The notes: generated by a model not told the origin, from the letters alone. A DNA stretch of 64,000 nt from Halomarina litorea (GCF_024227715.1 NZ_CP100448.1:2377655-2441654), one strand, 5' to 3'; numbered from the stretch's first letter, positions 26,190 through 34,617 are shown. A program made the numbers and translations.

Positions 26190-26735
26190 CTACTCCACCC
26201 GGACGGCCCCCGAGTCGGCCACCGTCGTCCCCGCCTGTGCGGCGAACGCCTCGTGGATGCGGTCGTAGGTGTCCGCCACCGCCTCGACGATGACCTTCGT
26301 GTCCGCGACGACGGGCATGAAGTTGGTGTCGCCGCCCCACCGCGGGACGACGTGCGTGTGGAGGTGGTCCTCGATGGACCCCCCGGCGGGACCACCGAGG
26401 TTCAAGCCCGCGTTGAACGCCTGCGGGGAGAGGGCGTCCTCGACGGCGTCGAACGTGCGCTGTTTCAGGCGCGCGTGGTCGAGGAGCACCTCGTCCGACA
26501 GGTCGCGGTAGTCGCCCGTGTGGTCGTACGGGATGACCATCGCGTGGCCGGGGTTGTAGGGGTAGTTGTTCAGGAGGACGAACGCGTGGTCGCTTCGGGC
26601 GACGAGGCGGGACTCGCGGTCCTCGGTCCGTTCGGGGAGTCGACAGAACACGCAGTCGGGTTCCCCCGGTTCGGGACCATCCTCGCCGTCGCGTTCGACC
26701 CAATCGATGCGCCACGGGGCGAACAGTCTGTCCAT
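26190..26735 (-). CDS. HIT family nucleotide hydrolase/transferase
   Basis: A 181-residue protein of the histidine-triad family, acting on nucleoside phosphoramidates or dinucleoside polyphosphates. The triad is HLHTHVVPRW (H-x-H-x-H, about 118-127). A CVFCRL pair near residue 28 and the NNYPYNPGHAMVIPYDH stretch are typical of the archaeal and actinobacterial branch. The start at MDRLFAPWRIDWV is the family norm; an upstream ATG adding 13 residues is less likely. It is a single gene. Confidence 0.9.
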   Translation of the reverse strand: MDRLFAPWRIDWVERDGEDGPEPGEPDCVFCRLPERTEDRESRLVARSDHAFVLLNNYPYNPGHAMVIPYDHTGDYRDLSDEVLLDHARLKQRTFDAVEDALSPQAFNAGLNLGGPAGGSIEDHLHTHVVPRWGGDTNFMPVVADTKVIVEAVADTYDRIHEAFAAQAGTTVADSGAVRVE

Positions 26736-26848
26736 GGTCCGAGGGCCGCGGGCCGCCCGCGTAAGCGTGTTCATCGGACCGTCGACCCCTACTTAACTGA
26801 CGTGGCCGTTCGACGCCGATTTCGGGCCGAAACGGTCGGAGCAACTGT

Positions 26849-26899
26849 TGTGAACGGTTCCACGGGAGATGCGCGTATTCTACACGGAAACCGTTCACA
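26849..26899. repeat. 11-bp inverted repeat spanning four helical turns
   Basis: TGTGAACGGTT (26849-26859) is matched by its exact inverse AACCGTTCACA (26889-26899). The centres are 40 bp apart, so both halves face the same side of the helix. It lies between the HIT gene and the small zinc-ribbon gene. GTGAACGGTT also occurs once at 3590-3599, upstream of the secreted-protein gene. Likely a two-site operator for a regulator not identified here. Confidence 0.5.
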
Positions 26900-26940
26900 C
26901 CGGCCGATTTCGCCGGAGAACGCATCTCAACGGAATGGGG

Positions 26941-26950
26941 TTTTTATACC
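26941..26950 (+). promoter_or_regulatory. TATA box of small zinc-ribbon gene
   Basis: TTTTTATACC, one of the clearest TATA boxes in the window, is centred about 28 bases before the ATG at 26974. It supports that start over the second ATG at 27004. Confidence 0.7.
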
Positions 26951-26973
26951 CCCGTAGTCGGTAGCGGAGAGCG

Positions 26974-27174
26974 ATGGAAGCGACACGGAACCGGTCAAAC
27001 GACATGGACGAACACTGCCCGGACTGTGGCCGTGAGACGCCCCACTCGGTGTCCCTCCAGATACTGACCGAGAGTACGAAAAAAGAGAACGCGCAGTTCT
27101 CGCGTGAGCCGTACCGGGTCAGTAGCTGCCGCGTCTGTGGGTCCGAGACGAGCCAGCGGATGAACAACGCCTGA
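26974..27174 (+). CDS. Small zinc-ribbon protein, haloarchaeal
   Basis: A 66-residue protein with two Cys pairs: HCPDCGRETPH near residue 14 and SCRVCGSE near residue 51. This is the spacing of a zinc beta-ribbon. The conserved middle (SLQILTESTKKENAQFSREPYRV) fits a family of short haloarchaeal proteins often placed among DUF-type zinc ribbons. It may bind RNA or a protein partner. The strong TATA box and an inverted repeat upstream suggest tight regulation. Confidence 0.78.
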   Translation: MEATRNRSNDMDEHCPDCGRETPHSVSLQILTESTKKENAQFSREPYRVSSCRVCGSETSQRMNNA

Positions 27175-27258
27175 GCGGACCGGTTTTTCGACACTCGCCA
27201 CCCGTCGAGTGGCGTCGCTCACCGGTCGGGTGGGGACGGACGCGAGGACGGGCGGGTC

Positions 27259-28155
27259 CTACCGCGAACGCGTCGTCACTTCACAGCCGTCCTCGGTGAC
27301 GATGACGGTGTGTTCCTTCTGGCTGACGAGGCGACCCTCCTCCTCCTGCAGGACGGGGTAGCCGTGGAGGACACCCTGCTGTTTCAGGCGGCGGACGGTC
27401 ATCTCGGCGCGGTCGACGTCCAGCCACCGCGTTGCGAACGGGAGCGTGCGGAACTCCTCGGTGATCTGTTCGAGGGCCTCGCGGGCCTGTCGGTTGCGCA
27501 CCGAGCGCTCGCGTTCGAGCGCGAAGATCTCCTCGGTCGCTCCCTCGCCGACCTTCCCGCCACCGTCGGTCGCGAACGGTTCGATGGCGACGACGTCGCC
27601 CACCTCCAGTTCGGTCCCCGATTCGACGGCGCGGTTGGGGATGTTCGGCGGGATGTGCTGTTGCCAGTGGCCCAGTCCGTGACCCGTCAGGTTGACGACG
27701 GGGTTGTAGCCGTAGCCGTCGATGACGTCCTCGATCTCGGCACCAATCTCGCCCGTGTGGACGCCCGGTTCGACCACGTCGAGGGCGGCGTCGAGGGCCT
27801 CCGCGCTGGCCTCCGCGAGGTCGTCGTGGCCCGAGAGGTCGACCGTGACGGCCGTGTCCGCCAGCCAGCCGTCGACGTGGACGCCGATGTCGAGGTTGAT
27901 CATCTCCTCGCCGAAGGTGGACTCGTCGCCGACGCTCGGAGTGGCGTGGGCCGCCTCGTGGTCGATGCTGATGTTGACCGGGAAGGCGGGTTCGCCGCCC
28001 AGTTCGCGGATGCGCTCTTCCGCCCACTCGGCGACCTCCAGATGGGAGGCACCGACCTCGACCATCTCGGCCGCGTCGTCGCGCACCTCTGCCAGAATCT
28101 CGCCCGCCTCGCGGTGTTTCTCGTACTGTTCGTCGGTGAGGTCCACGCTGCTCAT
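27259..28155 (-). CDS. map: Type II methionine aminopeptidase
   Basis: A 298-residue metalloprotease that removes the initiator methionine from new proteins. Metal ligands of the pita-bread fold are visible: Asp in NLDIGVHVDGWLADTAV (two), His in LTGHGLGHWQQH, Glu in AIEPFAT and Glu in VSQKEHTVIV. The ~60-residue helical insert between the last ligands (EEIFALERERSVRNRQAREA onward) identifies type II, the archaeal-eukaryal class. Length is typical. It is a single gene. Confidence 0.95.
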   Translation of the reverse strand: MSSVDLTDEQYEKHREAGEILAEVRDDAAEMVEVGASHLEVAEWAEERIRELGGEPAFPVNISIDHEAAHATPSVGDESTFGEEMINLDIGVHVDGWLADTAVTVDLSGHDDLAEASAEALDAALDVVEPGVHTGEIGAEIEDVIDGYGYNPVVNLTGHGLGHWQQHIPPNIPNRAVESGTELEVGDVVAIEPFATDGGGKVGEGATEEIFALERERSVRNRQAREALEQITEEFRTLPFATRWLDVDRAEMTVRRLKQQGVLHGYPVLQEEEGRLVSQKEHTVIVTEDGCEVTTRSR

Positions 28156-28316
28156 GGTGCCTCTCGGACCGACCGGGGGTTATGGGTTTTGCTCGGTGCG
28201 CGGGTCCGCGCGGGCCCCCGCGCCGTGTCGTGCGACGGGGCGTCACACGACGGGTACATAGCGCTCCAGAGAGCACTTAGCAACAGAGTATCTCCCGCGA
28301 CGCCTCGAGGGGGTGA

Positions 28317-28742
28317 ATGGACACGGACCGTACCTCGGCCGGTGCCGTCACCGCGCACGAACGGCAGTCGGGGGGACCCCCGTCCCAACGGGGCGCCTCG
28401 GACGCGGACCTCCACACCGAGGTCGCCGCGCACCACCACCCCGTCGACGCGAGCGCGTGGGAGGACATCTACGTCGTCGGCGACGTCCACGGATGTTACG
28501 ACCGCCCGCGGGCGCTCCTCGACGAACTGGACCCGAGCGACGTGATGCTCGCTGACGACTGCAAGCGCTGGACGCTGCACCCCGACGCCACCTACGAGCA
28601 GTGTCGTCCCGCCGAGAGGGCGGCGCGCAACACCCACGGGGAACTGATGCGCCGTGCCCGCGAGCGAGCGCCCGACCGCCCGTTCGAGAGCGACCCACTC
28701 GACTACGAGGGGTCGGTGGCCGACGAGGCGGACGAGCGATGA
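28317..28742 (+). pseudogene. Truncated calcineurin-like metallophosphatase
   Basis: A 141-codon frame. Residues about 48-70 (WEDIYVVGDVHGCYDRPRAL) are the first metal motif (G-D-x-H-G) of haloarchaeal phosphoprotein or Ap4A phosphatases. The chain then leaves the family at once. The following motifs GDxxDRG, GNHE and the C-terminal histidines are absent, replaced by an unrelated stretch (TLHPDATYEQCRPAERAAR). It cannot form the dinuclear metal site and is probably a deletion or fusion remnant. A new function for the hybrid is possible but unsupported. Confidence 0.55.
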
Positions 28743-28855
28743 CCGCCGCCGACCGCCTCTCCGGGGCGACCGGATCCGACGACCGGTATCGCCCGGTGGT
28801 GGTGTCGGGACACGCGGTCCGGGCGGACGACGTGCGGGACGAAGACGAGGACTGA
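28739..28855 (+). CDS. 38-residue small protein overlapping the phosphatase remnant
   Basis: An ATG inside the previous stop (ATGA, 28739-28742) opens a frame of 38 codons, MTAADRLSGATGSDDRYRPV onward, acidic at the end. The overlap favours coupled translation. I see no family, and chance is a fair alternative in this GC-rich DNA. Confidence 0.3.
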   Translation: MTAADRLSGATGSDDRYRPVVVSGHAVRADDVRDEDED

Positions 28856-28872
28856 GCGCCCTCGATTCCGTC

Positions 28873-29022
28873 TCAGACGCGGCGGTTCGCGACGGCAGCG
28901 ACGGCGTCCGCGACGGCCATGGCGTGGTTCTCGCGCACGAACGCTGGCTGACCGACCCAGACGCCGTCGCCGTTCGAGAGTCTGATGACCAGTTCGCTTC
29001 CGTCGGCGTCGGTTACTCCGAC
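28873..29022 (-). pseudogene. Coding-like 49-codon frame without start codon, downstream of asparaginase-type gene
   Basis: The minus-strand frame reads VGVTDADGSELVIRL, then GVWVGQPAFVRENH and MAVADAVAAVANRRV, and stops at 28873. It overlaps the end of the isoaspartyl peptidase gene by 10 bases in another frame. It reads like a real small protein (acidic, strand-rich, then a helix), but no ATG, GTG or TTG is present at its start. A GTA stands at 29014-29016, just where a GTG (then TDADGSE) would be expected. This is either a start-codon mutation or a frameshifted extension. Confidence 0.4.
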
Positions 29023-29903
29023 CGCGCGGCGCGGCCGGTCTGCATCGCCTCGGAGTTGAACGCGCTCCCGGCGCGTCCCTCGTTGTCCATGACGACGACC
29101 CCCGCCGACGAGTCGGTGATGTCCTCGAACTCCTCGATGGCGAGGTCGGCGGCCGTCTGCGGGTCCCGACCGAGTTCGAGGTGGTCGACGGCCCGACGCG
29201 AGAGGGTGACCCGGACGATGTCCTCGCCGGCCCCCGTCGCACTCGCCCCGCCGGCGTGCGTACAGAAGAACCCGGAGCCGACCTGCGGGACGTCGCCGAC
29301 GCGCCCGGCGAGGGCACGCCAGCGCCCGCCCGTGGAGGTACACGCGGCGACGGTGTCGCCGTCCGTGGCGACTGCGCCGACGGTGTCGTGGTCGTGTTCG
29401 GCCCCGTCGCCCTCCGGCGCGCCCCCGAAGTCCTCTCGGAGCCACTCCAACTGGGCGCGGATATCGTCGCGGGCGGGCGGGTCCTCGTCGGCCCACTGCT
29501 CGCGGGTGCGGTCGCTCAGGAGATCGCGGCCCACCTCGACACCGAAGGCGTCCGCGAGGTCGACGGCGTGGACGCCCGAGACGCAGACGTGGGGCGTCTC
29601 CTCCATGACGAGGCGGGCCACCTCGCAGGCGTGTTCGACGCCGGGCATGGAGCAGGCCGCCCCCACCCGCCGGTCATCGGTCATCATCCCCGCGTCCGTG
29701 CGGACGATACCGTCGGACTGGACGGACCCGCCGACGCCGGCGTTGAACCGGGGGGAGGATTCGAGGACGCGTACGGTCGCCACCACGCCCTCGACGGGCG
29801 TCGCCGCCGACTCGCCCGCCGCGACGGCTTCGTCGAGCACCGCCTGTTGCGACTCGGGTTCCTCGACGGGGCCGCCCGCGCCGCCGTGTGCGATGACGTA
29901 CAT
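29013..29903 (-). CDS. Isoaspartyl peptidase/L-asparaginase (Ntn hydrolase, plant type)
   Basis: A 296-residue precursor of the threonine Ntn-hydrolase family. It cleaves itself before a threonine and then hydrolyses isoaspartyl dipeptides or asparagine. The N-terminal mark is MYVIAHGGAGG. The cleavage site is HDTVGAVATDGDTVAACTST, with nucleophilic Thr at about 174. GRVGDVPQVGSGFF and THAGGASATGAGE shape the substrate site. The end SAFNSEAMQTGRAA is the usual C-terminus, so the gene itself looks complete. It is divergent from icd. Confidence 0.92.
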   Translation of the reverse strand: MYVIAHGGAGGPVEEPESQQAVLDEAVAAGESAATPVEGVVATVRVLESSPRFNAGVGGSVQSDGIVRTDAGMMTDDRRVGAACSMPGVEHACEVARLVMEETPHVCVSGVHAVDLADAFGVEVGRDLLSDRTREQWADEDPPARDDIRAQLEWLREDFGGAPEGDGAEHDHDTVGAVATDGDTVAACTSTGGRWRALAGRVGDVPQVGSGFFCTHAGGASATGAGEDIVRVTLSRRAVDHLELGRDPQTAADLAIEEFEDITDSSAGVVVMDNEGRAGSAFNSEAMQTGRAARSE

Positions 29904-30002
29904 GATACGGGCGAGTCGGGGTGCCGGCTTAACTCCCGGTGAGTCCCCTCGGTACCGCTCGACGGTGCCGCAATACTTGCGGACTGTCGGATAACGGCAG
30001 AC

Positions 30003-30010
30003 CTTTTAGC
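30003..30010 (+). promoter_or_regulatory. TATA-like box of icd
   Basis: CTTTTAGC is centred about 26 bases before the ATG at 30032, in keeping with a leaderless transcript. Confidence 0.55.
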
Positions 30011-30031
30011 GTGACGCTGGGATTTCCACCT

Positions 30032-31294
30032 ATGTCTTACGAGAAAGTGGAGGTACCGGAGGAGGGCGAGCGAATAACGGTAGCCGACGCCGAGAACGAC
30101 GAACTGGAGGTCCCCGACAATCCCATCATCCCCATCATCTACGGTGACGGTATCGGGCAGGACGTCGGTCCCGCCGCCCAGACCGTCCTCCAGGCGGCCG
30201 CCGAGGCGACCGGCCGCGAGATTCACTGGATGCGCCTCTACGCCGGTGAGAGCGCACGCGAGAAGTACGACGAGAACCTCCCCGACGACACCGTCGAGGC
30301 CATCAAGGAGTTCAACGTCGCCATCAAGGGCCCCCTGACGACGCCCGTCGGCGCGGGCTTCCGCAGCCTCAACGTCGCGCTTCGCAAGAAGCTCGACCTC
30401 TACACGAACATGCGGCCGACCTACCACCTCGACGGCGTCCCCTCGCCGGTCAAGAACCCCGAGGCCATGGACATGGTCAACTTCCGTGAGAACACGGAAG
30501 ACGTGTACGCCGGCATCGAGTGGGAGGCCGGCAGCGAGGGCGTCGAGCAGGTCCGCGAGTTCATCGAGGAGGACATGGGCTTCGACTCGACCATCCACGA
30601 CGGCCCGGTCGGCATCGGCATCAAGCCCATCACCGAGTTCGGCACCAAACGGCTGGTCCGCAAGGCCATCGACTACGCCCTCGAGAACGACCGCGACTCG
30701 GTCACCCTCGTCCACAAGGGCAACATCATGAAGTTCACCGAGGGCGCCTTCCGAGACTGGGGCTACGAGGTCGCAGAGGAGGAGTACGGCGACGAGGTCA
30801 TCACCGAAGACACCCTCTGGGAGGAGCGCGACGGTGACGCCCCCGAGGACACCGTCGTCGTCAACGACCGCATCGCGGACAACATGCTCCAGCAGCTCCT
30901 CACGCGCACCTCGCAGTACGACGTGCTCGCGATGCCCAACCTCAACGGCGACTACCTCTCGGACGCCGCCGGCGCACAGATCGGCGGCCTCGGCATCGCA
31001 CCCGGCGCCAACATCGGCGACGGTCGCATCCTCGCCGAACCCGTCCACGGTTCGGCACCCAAGTACGCCGGGCAGGACAAGGTCAACCCCAGCGCGATGA
31101 TCCTCTCGGGGCGCATCATGCTCGAGTACATGGGCTGGACCGACGCCGCGGACCTCGTCCGCGACGCCCTCGAGGCGACCATCTCCTCGAAGCAGGTCAC
31201 CTACGACATCGAGCGCCAGATCGACGGCGGCGAGAAACTCGCCACCAGCGAGTTCGCCGAGAAGGTCGCAGAGCACATCCGCAACAACGCGTAA
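30032..31294 (+). CDS. icd: NADP-dependent isocitrate dehydrogenase
   Basis: A 420-residue citric-acid-cycle enzyme converting isocitrate to 2-oxoglutarate and CO2. Substrate binding: RSLNVALRKKLDLYTNMRP (111-129), where Ser-112 corresponds to the bacterial phosphorylation site. Metal-binding aspartates lie in VNDRIADNMLQQL and MPNLNGDYLSDAA. The coenzyme loop is HGSAPKYAGQDKVNP, whose Lys-Tyr pair fits NADP preference. Length and motifs match the dimeric prokaryotic type. The acidic N-terminus (EVPEEGERITVADAEN) is usual in haloarchaea. It is a single gene with a clear promoter box. Confidence 0.96.
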   Translation: MSYEKVEVPEEGERITVADAENDELEVPDNPIIPIIYGDGIGQDVGPAAQTVLQAAAEATGREIHWMRLYAGESAREKYDENLPDDTVEAIKEFNVAIKGPLTTPVGAGFRSLNVALRKKLDLYTNMRPTYHLDGVPSPVKNPEAMDMVNFRENTEDVYAGIEWEAGSEGVEQVREFIEEDMGFDSTIHDGPVGIGIKPITEFGTKRLVRKAIDYALENDRDSVTLVHKGNIMKFTEGAFRDWGYEVAEEEYGDEVITEDTLWEERDGDAPEDTVVVNDRIADNMLQQLLTRTSQYDVLAMPNLNGDYLSDAAGAQIGGLGIAPGANIGDGRILAEPVHGSAPKYAGQDKVNPSAMILSGRIMLEYMGWTDAADLVRDALEATISSKQVTYDIERQIDGGEKLATSEFAEKVAEHIRNNA

Positions 31295-31361
31295 GCGAAC
31301 CCCGTCTCCGCCTTCGACACCTCTCTCTTTCGCGCCACCTGCCCCGAGCGGCCGCGCTCGG

Positions 31362-32273
31362 CTACGGGTCGCCGACGCGCACGCCGAGTGGGTCCCCCCG
31401 GCCCGGCACGTCGCGACCGCCACTCCCGTTTCTCGCCGCCTCCGTCGCCCACTCCGGCCGGTCGACGCACGTCGACCCCACGCCCGTGATGCGACTGGTC
31501 TCGACGACGTGTAGCCGCCGGCCGTCGAGGGCCACGTCGTACTCGACCCGGTACGACCGCACCAGCCCCTCGCCCGTGACGAACGCCGACAGCGTCGCGT
31601 TCGTCAGGTTCCGGGTGAGCGTCGGCGGGCGGAGGCCGTCCGGTCGGGTCGCCCCCGACGCGGTGAGCCGGTACCCGCCGTCGACCGCCTCGACGCGCAC
31701 CTCGAAGGCGGACAGCGTCGAGATGACCGCCTCGTTGCCCGTGATACCCGTCACCGCCTCGCCGTAGGCCAGTCCGCGCTCGGAGCGGTAGCGGGCGTCG
31801 TCGCCGATGCCGACCCTGCTCAGCGTGTGGCTCCCGTTGCTCCAGACGTCGAGGAGCGGCGTCGAGGCGCGGACGGGGTACCCGGGGGCGGCCCGCTGGG
31901 TCCGGACGTAGCGGAACGCGAAGTCGGCCAGGTTCGCCCGGACAGTCACGTTCGTCGTCCGGAGCGGTCCCGACGGACCGGTGATGGTCTCGGTGACCCG
32001 GCGGGTGAACGTCGTCCCCGCCAGTCGCTCGCGGTGGGCCTCGGCGAGTCTGACGGGGCTGGCGACGCCCTCGCTCGTCAGGCCGGGGACGAGTTCCATC
32101 GCCCGACTCGGCCCGCCCGGGACGTCCGAGGGGACGGACGCGGGCGTGACCGTCGGGGGATCACCTCCCGGGTCAGACCCCAGGGGTGCGCTACACCCCG
32201 CAAGGACGACGGTCAGTGTCAGGGCCAGGGCGACGAGGAGCGCCCGCCGTCCGCGGCGGGCGGGGGTGGTCAT
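31362..32273 (-). CDS. Haloarchaeal lipoprotein, function unknown
   Basis: A 303-residue lipoprotein. The signal RRALLVALALTLTVVLAGCS has a hydrophobic core and lipobox LAGC (Cys about 26). The mature part is beta-rich with LAEAHRERLAGTTFTRRVTETI near residue 80, a pattern shared by several haloarchaeal lipoproteins (of the DUF7537 kind, as I recall it). Sequons NVT, NGS, NLT and NAT suggest glycosylation. It may carry cargo at the cell surface. It lies two bases after the cupin gene on the same strand, so the two are probably cotranscribed. Confidence 0.75.
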   Translation of the reverse strand: MTTPARRGRRALLVALALTLTVVLAGCSAPLGSDPGGDPPTVTPASVPSDVPGGPSRAMELVPGLTSEGVASPVRLAEAHRERLAGTTFTRRVTETITGPSGPLRTTNVTVRANLADFAFRYVRTQRAAPGYPVRASTPLLDVWSNGSHTLSRVGIGDDARYRSERGLAYGEAVTGITGNEAVISTLSAFEVRVEAVDGGYRLTASGATRPDGLRPPTLTRNLTNATLSAFVTGEGLVRSYRVEYDVALDGRRLHVVETSRITGVGSTCVDRPEWATEAARNGSGGRDVPGRGDPLGVRVGDP

Positions 32274-32274
32274 C

Positions 32275-32613
32275 TCAGACCGGGTGGTCCGAGGGGTCCC
32301 GCGGCGGCGAGAACACGTCGACCCCCTCGACCAGCCCGTCGGTGCGGTTCTCGGCGGCGTGGGGTTCGTCGCCGGGGATGAGGTAGGCGTCGTCGGCGCC
32401 GACGCGTCGTTCCTCGCCGTTGACGACGAGAGTGAGGACGCCCGTCGTGACGTAGCCCGTCTGTTCGTGTTCGTGGCTGTGTTCGGGCAGGCTGGCGCCG
32501 GGTTCGAGTCGGAAGTACTGGGCGCTCATCGCCTCGCCCGACACCAGTTGTGCGAGGTAGACGCCGTCGGTCACTTCGACTACCTCCCGGTCCGCGCGTG
32601 TGAACACGTCCAT
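32275..32613 (-). CDS. Cupin domain protein
   Basis: A 112-residue single-domain cupin. Motif 1 reads PGASLPEHSHEHEQTGYVTTG (about 40-60), with histidines and a Glu-like position for a metal. Motif 2 reads YLIPGDEPHAAENRTDG with one His. Small cupins serve as isomerases, dioxygenases or sugar- and metal-sensing proteins; the substrate is unknown. It is placed just before the lipoprotein gene and is probably its operon partner. Confidence 0.86.
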   Translation of the reverse strand: MDVFTRADREVVEVTDGVYLAQLVSGEAMSAQYFRLEPGASLPEHSHEHEQTGYVTTGVLTLVVNGEERRVGADDAYLIPGDEPHAAENRTDGLVEGVDVFSPPRDPSDHPV

Positions 32614-32682
32614 GGCACCGTGTCTCTCGGCAACACCCTAAGCCTTCGGTGGATTCAGGGCCGTCCGACCGGTAGTCCGGGT

Positions 32683-33207
32683 ATGTACACGGTGGTGGGC
32701 TGTCGGGACTGCGGTGCGCTGAAACTCGTCGAGGGACGGCCCGAGACGACGCGCTGTCCGCGGTGTGGCCGGCGCTCGCAGTTCAAGAAGCTCCGCGCGT
32801 TCTACCGGAGCGAGGACGTCGACGCGGCCCGCGAGGCGCGGGCGCGCCTGCTGGCCCAGCGCGGGGGCAACGAGGCGGCGTACAACGAGGTGGGGTCGTT
32901 CGCGGACATCGACGAGGCGGCCGACGAGGCCGGGATGGACGACGAGGAGTACCTCGAACGCGCGGGGCTGGACGCCGACGAGGTGGCCGCCGCAGGGGAG
33001 CGCGCGGGACGGGGACGGGGGTCCTCGGGGAGCAGGAAGGACCGCGTCCTCGACGCCCTGCGTGCCCTCGACCGACCCACCGAGGCGGAGGTGGTCGAAC
33101 ACGCCGAGGAGAACGGCGTCCCCGCCGACTACGTGCGGACGGCGCTGGAGAAACTCCGCCACCGGGGGGAGGTGAGCGAGACGGGCGGGCGCTACCGACT
33201 GCTGTGA
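32683..33207 (+). CDS. DUF5817 family protein: zinc ribbon plus winged helix
   Basis: A 174-residue protein. The N-terminus has a zinc ribbon (GCRDCGA at 7-12 and RCPRCGRR near 25), then a helical stretch (FYRSEDVDAAREARARLLAQ). The last ~60 residues form a winged-helix-like domain (VLDALRALDRPTEAEVVEHAEENGV, then a wing GEVSETGGRYRLL). This arrangement fits the haloarchaeal DUF5817 family, perhaps a nucleic-acid-binding protein. The stop overlaps the next start (GTGA). Confidence 0.8.
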   Translation: MYTVVGCRDCGALKLVEGRPETTRCPRCGRRSQFKKLRAFYRSEDVDAAREARARLLAQRGGNEAAYNEVGSFADIDEAADEAGMDDEEYLERAGLDADEVAAAGERAGRGRGSSGSRKDRVLDALRALDRPTEAEVVEHAEENGVPADYVRTALEKLRHRGEVSETGGRYRLL

Positions 33208-33656
33208 GCGCGAGCGACTCCGCGGGTCGGACCGTGGACCCGGACCCCGACCCACACGCGGAGTTCGACCCCGACGGGGCGGAGCCGGGACCGCCGACCA
33301 GCCTCGCGGACCTCTCGACGCTCGACCCGTGGCCCCTCGTCGTCGGCGCGTTCGTCGCCTGCGCGGGCCTGCTGATGCTCGGCCAACCGGTCCTCGGACG
33401 GGTCGCCCTCGGGGGCGTCCGCCTCCCGGCGTTCCTCCTCTCGACGGGCGTCCTCTCGGCGGGGTTCGCCCTCGGTGCGCTCGTGTACCTCCGACGAGGG
33501 AAGCGTCTCGTCGGCATCGGGCACGCCGTCGGCGCGGTGGGCTTTGGCTTCCTGTTCGTCGCCTCGGGCGTCGGCGTCGTGGCGCTGTGGCTCGGCATCG
33601 CCGCCCTCGTCGGCGGCGCCCTCTTCCTCGCGGGCGAGTCCCGTCGACTCGACTGA
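33204..33656 (+). CDS. Small membrane protein coupled to the DUF5817 gene
   Basis: A 150-residue protein with an acidic proline-rich N-terminus (DPDPDPHAEFDPDGAEPGPP) and four hydrophobic segments (PLVVGAFVACAGLLMLGQ, LPAFLLSTGVLSAGFALGALVYL, HAVGAVGFGFLFVASG, VALWLGIAALVGGALFL). The start is GTG at 33204, overlapping the previous stop by four bases, so the two genes are co-translated. Function unknown. Confidence 0.68.
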   Translation: MSASDSAGRTVDPDPDPHAEFDPDGAEPGPPTSLADLSTLDPWPLVVGAFVACAGLLMLGQPVLGRVALGGVRLPAFLLSTGVLSAGFALGALVYLRRGKRLVGIGHAVGAVGFGFLFVASGVGVVALWLGIAALVGGALFLAGESRRLD

Positions 33657-33686
33657 TTCGACCCTTCCCGGCCTCGCCCCCGACGC

Positions 33687-33692
33687 TATATG
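33687..33692 (+). promoter_or_regulatory. TATA box of enoyl-CoA hydratase gene
   Basis: TATATG is centred 27 bases before the ATG at 33717, so transcription probably begins at the start codon. The same GGCTATATGT-like box precedes the YihY gene at 43309. Confidence 0.65.
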
Positions 33693-33716
33693 TGAGTGCG
33701 TCACGATGCCACGCTC

Positions 33717-34511
33717 ATGCCCGACTACGACTGTCTGGAGTACCGCGTCGAGGACGGGGCGGCGTGGGTGACGATGGACCGCCCCGACTCGCTGAACGCG
33801 CTGAACCCGACGCTCCTCGACGAACTGGAGGAAGCCATCGGTCGCGCGGAGGACGAGGACGGCGTCCGCGCGGTGGTCCTCACTGGACGGGGCCGGGCGT
33901 TCAGCGCCGGCTACGACATCGGGGCGGAGGAGGCCCACCGCTCGGTGGACGACCAGATACTCCACCAGCGGACGCACCTCGAAGCCATCTTCTCCGCGCG
34001 ACTGCCCGTCGTCGCCGCCGTCGACGGCCCCGCGGTGGCCGGAGGGTGCAACCTCGCCGTCTGCTGTGACCTCACGTTCGCCACCGAGCGCTCGACGTTC
34101 GGCTACCCGGACATGCACTTCGGGGAACCGCCGCCGAACTTCGTCCTCCCGTTCGTGACGAACTCGCTGAAACACGCCCGCGAACTGCTGTACTCGGGGA
34201 AGACTGTCGACGCGCGCGAGGCCGAACGGATGGGGCTGGTCAACCACGTCGTCCTCGACGGGGGACTGACCGACGCCGTGGAGGAGGAACTGGCCCACAT
34301 CCGCAAGACGCCGAGCACCGCCGTCGCCATCGCGAAGGACATGGTAAACGACGTGCAGGAGACGGGGGGCTATCGGCGCTACGGGCGGGTCGAGGAGTAC
34401 GTCGGGGCGCTGACCATGGAGTCGGGGACGGCGAAGCGCTTCCGCGAGATACGCGACGAGGAGGGGCTGGAGGCGGCTCTGGAGTGGATGCACGGGACGG
34501 ACAAGCCCTGA
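33717..34511 (+). CDS. Enoyl-CoA hydratase/isomerase family protein
   Basis: A 264-residue crotonase-fold enzyme acting on CoA thioesters, most likely hydrating enoyl-CoA in fatty-acid or branched-chain breakdown. The oxyanion-hole pieces are FSAGYDIG (about 64-71) and VAGGCNLAVCCDL (about 111-123). Glu at the usual catalytic position is present in FGEPPPNF, and MGLVNHVV is typical. The ATG at 33717 is favoured by the TATA box. It is a single gene. The exact substrate cannot be read from sequence. Confidence 0.9.
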   Translation: MPDYDCLEYRVEDGAAWVTMDRPDSLNALNPTLLDELEEAIGRAEDEDGVRAVVLTGRGRAFSAGYDIGAEEAHRSVDDQILHQRTHLEAIFSARLPVVAAVDGPAVAGGCNLAVCCDLTFATERSTFGYPDMHFGEPPPNFVLPFVTNSLKHARELLYSGKTVDAREAERMGLVNHVVLDGGLTDAVEEELAHIRKTPSTAVAIAKDMVNDVQETGGYRRYGRVEEYVGALTMESGTAKRFREIRDEEGLEAALEWMHGTDKP

Positions 34512-34617
34512 CGCGGGCGGGCGCCGGGTCGGACCGCTCCCGGTCGGTCCCTCCCCGGCGAGAACCTGATAACCGGCGGCCGGTTCGTACATACGGGGCG
34601 ACGACCAAGGCCGTTCC

